A stretch of 64,000 bases of DNA from positions 51,470,406-51,534,405 of the forward strand of contig NC_083603.1 of NCBI RefSeq assembly GCF_029168945.1, read 5' to 3'. Under the pieces are notes generated by a model, which saw only the letters and a program-made list of their open reading frames with translations, ran no database searches and had not been told where the DNA came from. Both the position numbers and the translations under genes were made by a program. Positions 1 to 8,969 of the stretch are shown piece by piece (the first letter of the stretch is position 1; each line of letters opens with the position of its first letter). The DNA comes from Cannabis sativa (lineage: Eukaryota; Streptophyta; Magnoliopsida; Rosales; Cannabaceae).

Positions 1-756
1 CTCACATATAGTTGCTATATAGCCTATAGGTTCAAAACCCCAATTGCTGCAATTAATTCTTTTTTAGAAAAATAAAATAAAAGTTTGAAGTTTTGAACTT
101 TTGTGACATATTGAATTTTGAAAATATTTTTACCACTCAACCAAACAACTTTAACTAATATAAATTGACCAGATAAATATTTGTATAAAGGCTAAAAATT
201 TACTTAGACATAAGTCCAAAAAGGTTAGGATGGGTGCTAATTGCAGGTGACTCAATTATCCTATCTATGTCCCAAAAAGCAGCCATGCCCATCAATCAAT
301 ATCATTCACAATATTATTATACCTATCAAAATTAGTGAAAAGGGATATTTATAGCAGAAGTATTCAAATATATTTTTTTAGTTATTATGTTTGTAATACT
401 TAAATATTTAAATAAATATTTTGACAGTGAATATATCTAAATTAGTATATATTAGTAATACTCAAGTACTTAATTTATTTTTTTAACCGTGAAACTATAA
501 ACAAATTTTAATACTTTGTAGGCAGATCTTAAGTACTAAAAAATAATTTAGGTTAAGTTTACAAACATAATAATTTGGATGCTTTCTATACCACAAAAAA
601 AAAAAAAATTATTTAGGTATTTAAGGCTAAAAGATTAACAGTTAATTATTTAATAATTTAAATAATTTTTGTCCGTATAAGAATAACTAATAAGGTACTT
701 AATAAGCCCTACAAATTAATTAACCTAATAAATTAGGTATTTTTCCCGCGAACATC
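1..756. other. AT-rich intergenic DNA
   Basis: No coding region, RNA gene or clear transposon end is seen. The stretch is strongly AT-rich with short homopolymer runs, for example an A-run near 594-608. Confidence 0.6.
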
Positions 757-1296
757 TATTTTTTTTTTTGAAAATGAAATATCAACTTCATTGAAATGAG
801 CATTCTAATTACAAAATAGCTTGAAGATCAGCTAGAACATTATTCTCAAGAATGCTACGATCAGAGTAGAATCGAGAGCGTCTAGCCACAAAATGGGCCA
901 CTCGATTTGCTGATCGTTTAACAAAACGTAAACTAGTATCTGGGGAAGAAGACAGTAAAATTTTACAATCCTTAGTAATCAAACCAAATACCGAAGACAT
1001 TTGTTGTGTACTAAAAATTGCTTGAACAGTGAGTAAGCTGTCAGTTTCCACCTCCATTGTGTTCCACCCTTTATTCTTGATCCAACTAAGGGCCTCCTTA
1101 ACCCCTAAAGCCTCAACTACCTCCGCCTTGTAATCCCCATGGTAATATTTAGCAATAAAATCAATTATTTGGCCGGTTGAATCACGTGCAACCACTCCAA
1201 AACCATAGGCATTTTCCTTCTCAAATATAGCGCCATCGACATTGATCTTGATCGTATTAGAAGCAGGTGGAATCCATTGCTCAATGTTACTACCAT
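757..1296 (-). pseudogene. RVT_3-type RNase H fragment, probably a LINE 3' end
   Basis: An open frame reads on the minus strand from about 1296 to 809. The first methionine lies at 1195, but similarity extends upstream of it without an ATG: the residues KINVDGA followed by GFGVVARDSTG are the usual start of the plant RNase H-like (RVT_3) domain found at the 3' end of LINE ORF2 and in related orphan genes. Acidic positions expected of an RNase H fold are present (NVDGA; AEVVEALGVKEAL; VETDS), and the domain continues to RSANRVAHFVARR. Beyond the stop codon the minus strand has a short A-run (complement of the T-run at 757-770), consistent with a retroposed poly(A) tail. No reverse transcriptase precedes it, so this is a severely 5'-truncated LINE or an RVT_3 pseudogene. 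The domain call is secure; the LINE origin is inference. Confidence 0.7.
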
Positions 1297-3017
1297 CATA
1301 TAGATAATAAATATATATTTATATAAGAACGAAGCAAAAAATAAAATTAAAGTGAAACGGTTACATATTTCATATGTACGGAGACTCTAAATTTTTAATA
1401 AAAGTTATAGAGTTAGTTATAATAATATATATTTAATTATGTTAAACTGACTTTTATGAATGACATTTTATAATTTCAACTAGAGCTACCATCCTACTTA
1501 ATTTAAACCTAGCTTCATCTGTATATATAAATATAAATTATAAATATGAGACTTGTATTATATATTAGGTGATTGTTATGTGTCAAGCCACGTAGTGTTA
1601 GTTTTATTTAATATTTTAATTTTTTATTTTAATTAATAATTAAAATAGTATAATTATTTGAACGATTTGTTTTATAAAAATAAAATATGTGTCATTATAT
1701 TTAGTAAGTAAAACATAGTTGTGTTATAATAATGTATGTTATTAATAGTAAAATGTACATTAATCTTCTAATTGAAAAAAGTTCTATTATCTCATTTCAT
1801 ATCTAATAATAGCTACACAACTATATTTTTATAGACTTTCACATTCTTTGCAAATTACTAATAAGCACCAATAATATTTTCATATTCTAATATTTTTCAA
1901 CCTTCTCCTCTTGGTGGTAAAATTAAAAATAAAACTAAAAATAAGCACAAACATATAAGGTAAATACTAATTACAGCCAATTTCATCCTCTTTTTATTTT
2001 TTTAAGTTCAAGCCCAAAAATCTCTAAGCCAACACAATCAATCTTCTTCTTCCCCGATAGCAATGAGTTGCCCCTTCTGTAATTATTTATATTATTTTTT
2101 TAAAAAAAATTAAATTCTCTTACATATACAATCTCACATATATATATTTATCTATACATTTTATCTTTTCTAGGTAATTACAGAAGGGGCAACTCATATA
2201 CAGTCTCACATTTATATTATCTTTTCTAGACATTTAACTATATTTTTCTTTTTAAAAAAATAAATAAAAAAAATTATTAATATTCTCCCAAGATAGGTTT
2301 GTTAGAGAGATATGTGGCTAAGATGATTTTTTTTTTAATTTAAAAAGAGATTATTAATATTTAAAAGATTGTTTAATTTTTTGGTTTAATTATTAGGTTT
2401 ATTTGTTAACGGGAGATCAAACCTAATCGTTAAATTTAACAGAATATTCTAAGTATATTCTGTTACACCAAAAAATGTTAAACCAATAAATGTTGTTAGA
2501 TAAACACTTTTAATATATAAAGATATAGGGGATATCTACTATACGCCCCCTTCAATTTACCTCATGACATGGGGATGTTAAATGGGCCAAAATTAAGAAA
2601 AAAAATTGTACACATGATATTAGTATATTCCTTTACAGCCAATTTTTTTTCTTAAAAAAAATAATAGTAATTGCTTTATTAATAACAACACGGTGGGCTG
2701 ACTGGTATTTTTTTTTTTAATATTTTAATAAAAACAATCTATTCAAATTTTTAATAATATAAATTATTTAAAAATTTTCAAAAATTCATATAATATTTCA
2801 ATAATTATAATATACACTATCATATAACAGAAAAGAAAATTATATTCACTATAGGATTTTAAAAGTTATTTATTTAAATATAGTATTTTTAAGTTTGACT
2901 AATTTATATGACCATTTTTTAATTTTAGATATTTTATGGTATTTGATGTGCCATATATATGTAAATTAGATTTTTAAAGCTCATATTTAATATTTTTATT
3001 TATTTAGGAAGTTTTAT
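1297..3017. other. AT-rich intergenic DNA with an inverted repeat
   Basis: No coding potential is seen. Apart from the inverted repeat at 2063-2197 (listed separately) there is a 10-bp hairpin near 2443-2466 (arms AACAGAATAT and ATATTCTGTT). The rest is AT-rich with poly-T runs. Confidence 0.5.
2063..2230. repeat. 23-bp perfect inverted repeat with overlapping direct repeats
   Basis: The 23 bases at 2063-2085 (core GAGTTGCCCCTTCTG) are the exact reverse complement of 2175-2197, with 89 bp between them. A motif of the form ACAATCTCACAT...TATCTTTTCTAG (about 2125-2172) is repeated in direct orientation, slightly diverged, at about 2199-2230. The combination of direct and inverted copies could be a tiny foldback element or a template-switch rearrangement; no target duplication was identified. 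Confidence 0.6.
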
Positions 3018-3039
3018 TTGTTATTGGTACCAAAAAAAT

Positions 3040-4115
3040 TACCTAAGTTTGTTACTGGCGCCGGAAAAATTGTCGGAGTAGCTTCCGGTGTCAGAAAAGT
3101 CACCGGAGTTGCTGATGGCGCCAGAAAAATCATCGGAATTGGCATTGTCACTGGAAAAATCACTAAAAACTGGTTTATCTTCGAAAAATTACTAGAAAAA
3201 TTACCAATTCAGATGTCAATTCAGTTTCTTGATAATTTTTTCAGCGACAATACCAATTCATATGACTTTTTCGCTGTCGTCAGCAACTCCGGCAATTTTT
3301 CTGACACCGGTAGCTACTTTGTCGACTTTTTCGACACCGACAGCAAACTCCGAAAAAGTCATCGGAATTGGTATTGTCGCCGGAAAAATCACCAAGAAAC
3401 TGGTTCCTTCATCAAGAAAACAATTTCTTGGTAATTTTTCCAGTGATTTTTTTGGCGACAATGCCAATTTTGATGACTTTTCCAGTGTCGACAGCTAGGG
3501 GTGTTCGCGATGCGGATGGTGCGGTTTTTGACTATTTTTTCAAACCAACCCGCACATGTATTTTTTTAATTTCTCAAACCGCACCTGCACCGCGAAACTA
3601 AAAAACCGCAAAAACTGCACCGCAAAAAATGGTGTGGTGTACGGTTTATGCAGTTTTTACGGTTTGGACTATCACTAGATAATTAAATTATCACAAATAC
3701 AATAAAGTTTGAGCAACACTTGTCAAAAATACCATAAGACTTGAAAATAAATATGAAAAAAAAGTTTCAAGTTTCAACGATATAATAATTATTTTTTCAG
3801 CAAAAAAAAAAAAATAATTAGTGGGCTTAGGTTGGGCCTTCACATATTGAACCTAAATAAATATAAAAATTAGTATTTTTATAATATGCGATGTGGTGCG
3901 GTTTGAACCGCATATTAACAATTCAAAACTGCAAACCGCACCGCACCGCGCGGTTTAGAAAAAATTCAAACCCCGATCGCACCGCAAAGAATTTCAAACC
4001 GTATTTTTTTGCGGTATGGTGTGGTGCAGGCGGTTTGAACGGTTTGATGAACACCGCTAGCGGCAGCAACTCCGACGACTTTTCTGACACCGACAACTAC
4101 TCTGACGATGAAAAA
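3040..4115. repeat. Palindromic CGGAAAA-type repeat island, split by a hAT-like insertion
   Basis: From about 3055 a GC-richer island repeats variants of CCGGAAAAATC(A/G)TCGGA and its reverse complement TCCG..GATTTTTCCGG. A 39-base block at 3125-3163 recurs in direct orientation at 3354-3392 and inverted at about 3447-3485 and 3226-3270, so much of the island can fold on itself. The same motif family resumes at 4060-4115 after the insertion at 3496-4059, showing that the island was there first. Short ORFs across it are by-products of the repeats. The family was not recognised. Confidence 0.65.
3496..4059. mobile_element. Non-autonomous hAT-like element
   Basis: The left end reads TAGGGGTGTTCGCG and the right end reads GATGAACACCGCTA, giving an 11-bp terminal inverted repeat with one mismatch. 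Subterminal regions are packed with variants of GCGGTGCGGTTT on both strands (3508-3660 and 3890-4040), typical of hAT-type short elements. The flanking 8-mers, TCGACAGC (3488-3495) and GCGGCAGC (4060-4067), match at 6 of 8 positions, consistent with a decayed 8-bp hAT target duplication. There is no transposase; the interior is non-coding. Confidence 0.75.
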
Positions 4116-4254
4116 AAAGATGATAATCTAGAAACCCATAAAATTTATTAACCCATAAAATTTATTAACCAATAAAATGAAAGAAAAATAGAGGTTCCCA
4201 CTCCAACTGTTGATATTTGTATTGTAAATTCTTAAGTGATTCAAATCACTTTGT

Positions 4255-4255
4255 C

Positions 4256-4303
<48 letters not shown>
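4255..4303. repeat. (AAT)n microsatellite
   Basis: About 16 uninterrupted copies of the AAT trinucleotide. It is preceded by a short palindrome, AAGTGATTCAAATCACTT, near 4232-4250. Confidence 0.95.
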
Positions 4304-4304
<1 letters not shown>

Positions 4305-4676
4305 AACGTAATATAATAGTCAAAATTGATAAAAAAAAATCCCTAAAATTTATTGATGAATAAAAGAAAAATAAATTTCCCAACAAAAAAAAGGAGAACA
4401 CACTAATTTAATATATCGAGTGAGAAAAAAAATTAGAACAACAATAAAATTGGTGCGGAAACTGTCAAGATTTACATGAGAGTTAACTTAAAAAAAATAA
4501 TAATTCAAATTAAAAATTTATAAATTTTTAATTGTTAATATTATTTTATTTTTTAAAATAAATATATAAGTAAATATTATTATAATATGTATAAAGTTTT
4601 AATTATATACAAGCAGTCCTATTGTAAGAGTATACACCTTCTATCTTAATAACCACATGATCTAAAATCAATGGTC

Positions 4677-4708
4677 AAAAAAAGTTCCCCACCGGTAGGG
4701 AACTTTTG
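4677..4708. other. Short perfect hairpin
   Basis: AAAAGTTCCC and GGGAACTTTT form a 10-bp stem around an 8-base loop. It has no evident gene context and may be the core of a small element. Confidence 0.4.
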
Positions 4709-4749
4709 TTAGGTCCTACCATAGTCTTGCCCTATATATTATATATATG

Positions 4750-4932
4750 AGAAATGCTAAAAGGCACTAGTGGTATCAAACATCCTCTTAAGTGTCAATA
4801 TCGCTATAAGTCTAACTAAATATTGGATCCCATATAGTTTAATATAATAGCTTTTAGAGAGTATCGTTAGTCAATCGCAAAGGGACACGTCTTGAGGGTG
4901 CTAGACACCACTGGTACCCAATAACAATGTTA
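4750..4932. mobile_element. Small TIR element (MITE)
   Basis: The left arm, with GGCACTAGTGGTATC near 4764, is an imperfect reverse complement of the right arm, which ends TAGACACCACTGGTACCCA near 4900-4920, over about 35 bp. It is flanked on both sides by TATATATAT, which could be a target duplication but is ambiguous in this AT-rich context. It has no coding capacity. Confidence 0.6.
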
Positions 4933-4937
4933 TATAT

Positions 4938-5868
4938 ATATGGGTGACTATTCAATGGTTACATTTTTATTGTAACCATATGGTTACATTTTTCTTTAAC
5001 CTGTAATAGCAGGTTACTAATAGGTAAACTTTCCTTTTTTAGATTTAATTAATTATAATTAACTATTTTCTTAAAATAATTAATTAAATAGACATTCCTT
5101 TTTTAGAATCATTTAATTATAATTAACTGTTTTCTTAAAATAATTAATTAAATATTTAACAAGACCTCTTTTAGCAATTAATATTTATATTTAAATCCTT
5201 ACTTGACTTATTTTAATAATTAAACCATTTAATTATAATATTTACAATAAAATTTATTTTTTTTTTTACAAAAATTAAACTTTTTTGACACAAATTAAAA
5301 TTGTCTTATTATAATAAATTTTTAAATAATTAATTATTTTGTTACAATTATATGAACTAAGTATGAGGCCTCAAGCTAATCAATCGATAACAAGTGCAGC
5401 CATTTTTTTTCTAAAAAATCCTTCAACTTATTTCATTTTTTACTTTTTAAATATTTAAATAAAAAAATTAAATAATTAAGTGTAATAATTTAAAATTAAG
5501 ATTACAAGTATAATAAAATTTAAATTATGAAATTATATGTGTATAATTTTAAATTATAAAATGTTTTGCTATAAAATTTTAAATAATTTAAGTATAAAAA
5601 AATAAATTGCTAAAAGATCCTTATATAAGTAATGAATTGCAAAAAATTAATTAATAATTGTAATTAATTTAATTTTAAAATATAATTAATCTTAACTAAA
5701 GTTTTATAAGGAAATAAATGATTAGGTTACTTTCAGGTTATAAGTTATTTATTATTTATTTTTATTTAATTTCCAAAATAATCACAACCATTTAATAGTA
5801 ATCCAATGACTTAAAAAATGTAACCATGATAGTTACAATAAAAATGTAACCATTGCAACCTCCTCCAT
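4938..5868. mobile_element. TIR element of about 930 bp with GGTTACA-rich termini
   Basis: The left end (from about 4941, core CAATGGTTACATTTTTATTG) and the right end (about 5822-5856) are inverted copies over roughly 50 bp, each holding two GGTTACATTTTT motifs. The interior is very AT-rich and non-coding. It contains a tandem duplication of about 63 bp (5031-5094 and 5095-5156). The elements at 4750 and 4938 lie back to back, so one may have targeted the TA-rich edge of the other. The superfamily is not assigned. Confidence 0.65.
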
Positions 5869-5869
5869 A

Positions 5870-6501
5870 TATATATACGAAAGTGTAAAACCATTAATTT
5901 TTAACACTTTTTCTTGGCTTTCGATATATCACAGCTAAGCATTAGCAAGTTTGGCAGACCCAATGGGTAAGGTGTTTGTGGGTCGTTTAAGGTAGAGACA
6001 TTGATCTATAAATAAGGGAATGGGAAAGTGAAAGACGAGGTTAGGCAGTGTTGTATATATGCTTATTTTTATGACCTATATATAGCTTTTATTTATAAAT
6101 AAATTAATATGTATAATATCATACTTCATACACAATAAAAACATGCCACAATAAGAATAAGAGGCATATATACTTGTTTCATTAATGTTTAATAATTACA
6201 TTAGAAAATTCTTAATGAATATGATTCAATTTCGACAACTACGTACAACCATTTTCAACACTAAATATTTAGTTGAAGGAATTATAATTAGTTGAGGGAA
6301 CTGTAGTTTTCGAAATAATCATGCGATAATAATCATAAATAAATGGAAAATTATATAAAATCCAGTTATTAATAAATAATGACTGGCCTTTATTTTATGT
6401 TATTGTAGTCCGGCTCAATGTTTCCAAAACTTTAATCCTAGGCTATGCTAGGACTCTTGTGCTAACATAATAAAATTTGAGGCTTTTAAGCTTGGAACTA
6501 A
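5870..6501. other. AT-rich intergenic DNA
   Basis: No coding region or element terminus was recognised between the TIR element and the MULE. Confidence 0.5.
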
Positions 6502-6510
6502 TTTGTTTAA

Positions 6511-7695
6511 GGGAAATTTGCGGCAAAAGTCCCCAAAAAGTTCACGTTGATACAGATTAGTCCCCAAGGTCCAAAAATAGCGGCAATAGTCCTCAAGCTC
6601 ACACTTTTTATTTGTCCGTTGGTCTCCAAGTTAACAGATTCGTTAAATCCAATTCAAATGCCACGTGTCGAAATATCATTGGTGGGTGTTTATTATTTTA
6701 ATTTAAAAAAAAATAAAAATAAAAATAAATAAATAATTTAAAATTAATTTCTTTTTTTCTTTTTCTTTTCTTTTCTTTTTTTTCTTTTTCCTTTTTTTTT
6801 CTTTCTCTTTCTTCTTCGTCTGTCTTCTTCGTCTTTTCTTCTTCTCACTGCCAGAAACCCACAACCCCAACAATGTCATCAATTCTTCAAAGCAGCTTCC
6901 CACAACCCCAACAATGTCGCCCTCATTCACGCTCGCTTTCCCAATCATGGCCAGCGCTGCTTCACCTACTCCCACCTACTCGCCTCCGTCAACTCCCTCA
7001 CCTCCCGTCTCCGCTTACCCCTCGCCTTCACCTCTTCGTCACTACCCAGAATATTTGGGATATACGCACCGCCCTCAGCGGAGTACGTGGCGTCGGTACT
7101 GGCCGTGCTGAGGTGCGGCGAAGCTTTTCTCCCTCTTGACCCCTCATGGCCCAAGGCTAGGGTTCTCTCCTCCATGGCTTCTTCGAGTGTCGATTTTGTT
7201 ATTGCGAGTAAGTCTCCTTTTGGTTTCGAGTCCGAGTCGAGTTGGCTGGAGGAGTCCGCCACCTGTTCTGTGCTGCGGTTTTCTTTAGAAGAGGGCTGGA
7301 ATCGATGGTTTGGGGTTGGGGGTTGTGGGTTTCTGGCAGTGAGAAGAAGAAAAGACGAAGAAGACAGACGAAGAAGAAAGAGAAAGAAAAAAAAAAGAAA
7401 AAGAAAAAGAAAAGAAACGAAAAGAAAAGAAAAAGAAAAAAAGAAATTAATTTTAAATTATTTATTTATTTTTATTTTTATTTTTTTTAAATTAAAATAA
7501 TAAACACCCACCAATGATATTTCGACACGTGGCATTTGAATTGGATTTAACGAATCTGTTAACTTGGAGACCAACGGACAAATAAAAAGTGTGAGCTTGA
7601 GGACTATTGCCGAGGACTATTGCCGCTATTTTTGGACCTTGGGGACTAATCTGTATCAACGTGAACTTTTTGGGGACTTTTGCCGCAAATTTCCC
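6511..7695. mobile_element. Pack-MULE-like element with long TIRs and 9-bp TSD
   Basis: Both ends start GGGAAATTTGCGGCAAAAG and form terminal inverted repeats of about 365 bp (6511-6876 and about 7312-7695) that are almost identical in their outer 200 bp. The only clear difference there is a 13-bp tandem duplication at 7599-7624 in the right arm. The element is flanked by a perfect 9-bp duplication TTTGTTTAA (6502-6510 and 7696-7704), the length produced by Mutator-like transposases. The inner arms are long polypyrimidine/polypurine tracts. There is no transposase; the unique centre carries a host gene fragment (next entry). Near-identity of the arms and the intact duplication imply a recent insertion. 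Confidence 0.93.
6871..7500 (+). pseudogene. Captured acyl-activating-enzyme (AMP-binding) exon fragment fused to the MULE TIR
   Basis: One frame stays open from about 6871 to 7500. From 6916 it reads [12 protein letters not shown], then [18 protein letters not shown], then [19 protein letters not shown] and [19 protein letters not shown]. This is the N-terminal part of the AMP-dependent synthetase/ligase fold and most resembles the plant acyl-activating enzyme group that includes AAE19. The ATP-binding loop and later AMP-binding motifs are absent, so no adenylation activity is possible. After about residue 110 the frame runs into the right TIR and becomes a Lys/Arg/Glu-rich tail. GC content is far above that of the surroundings. 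The AMP-binding assignment is firm; the exact parent gene is inference. A transcript could encode a chimeric protein. Confidence 0.8.
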
Positions 7696-7704
7696 TTTGT
7701 TTAA

Positions 7705-8969
7705 TGAAAGATTAACTTAATTTTGTTTACTTATAAGTTATAACGGTATAATATTTATCGAAAAATTATAAATGATACAAAATTATAGTATTATGTAAGT
7801 AAATGTCATTATTTTAAAATTTATTGAGAAATGACTTTTTTACATTATTTATTATCTATATTGTCTTTTACTACATAAAAAAATAAATAATTTTTTTTCA
7901 TATTTTTTCTAAAACATGTGGTATAGTTCCTCCAAATGAAAAGGTCTCTGCAAACGTTATTTATAGAAAGTTGTTCACTCACGGTTGTCAGTCCCGGAAT
8001 AAGTCTTGTGGAATCATAGTCGAGTCTAGAAGAGATTTCCCGAATAACTATCATGTTCTCTCCGGGTCCAGTCTTCAGGATAAGCTTGTCACTCTCCAGG
8101 AAAAAGTTCTAGTTGGCTAGTTGTCTTTCTTGGAATGATAGTTTTGGATAGTCGCTCCACCAGGCTCAATCCTAGCTATTCGGAAGCATCATCAGCGAGT
8201 GTCCATAGTCCGTGAGTTTGGAAGCTTATATATATGTTTCCAGAGGCTCTGATACTGAAGCTAGTGTGAAGATTTCGCTCTAAGAAGAGTTGGTTAAGCT
8301 GGTTATTTTCTAACTAACTTAACAACCTCATTTCTTGCAGCCACCGACTTTAGGATCTTGATCCTGAGCCTATAAATACCACCTTGACTTTGTCATTTTT
8401 TGAGATGTGAGATGACATACTAAATAGAGATGAGATTGAGAGTTTGGTAGAGAAAAGATTGAGAGGTAGAGAGAAAGGTGCAGAGAAAGGAGAGAGATTG
8501 GATTTGGATTTTGTAAGAAGAATCTTCTATAGATGAAGAAGATTCTTGGGTGTAAGTGTGAGAGTTGAAACACTTAATAAGGACTCAACAGAGAATCTCG
8601 TCTCGTCTGTATTGTACCTATTCTTGCTCAATCAATAAAAAAAGATTTTTGTAGTGTTCCAGAATTGGAGTAGATACATAGATCACATTGATATATAAGA
8701 CTTGAACCAGTATATATCTTGGTGTCGATTTCTTTTTTTTTTTTTTTGTATTTATTATTTTTTAGTTTTTAATACTCTATTTACCCCTATTTTTCATCTG
8801 ATTATTGTTCTCAATTTGATAATATTGTCATTACTAATTGTTTGATTGTTTAGAGTTTTATTGATTTGATTCTACACATTTAGTCGTAATTTTCCCACAA
8901 ATCGGAGCTTGGTAATCGATAAAGATCGCAAAATCAAGATTCTTTTGCTCCAATCTTGAAAAAACTTTG
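7705..8969 (+). repeat. Probable 5' LTR/leader of the adjacent copia relic
   Basis: A TATA-like CCTATAAATACC at about 8369-8380 is followed by a purine-rich transcribed-looking leader, an AATAAA-containing stretch (near 8634) and then the gag start at 8970, the order expected for U3-R-U5. The left border, the end of the LTR and a canonical primer-binding site were not found, and no matching 3' LTR exists in the window, so the LTR call is inference. No host gene is seen here. Confidence 0.4.

Noticed and set aside
6703..7490. K/R/E-rich ORFs in the MULE arms
   Set aside because: They arise from polypurine tracts in the TIRs and appear symmetrically in both arms; only the AMP-binding-type segment has real similarity.
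7845..8573. Short minus-strand ORFs before the copia relic
   Set aside because: They lie in LTR/leader-like sequence and show no homology.
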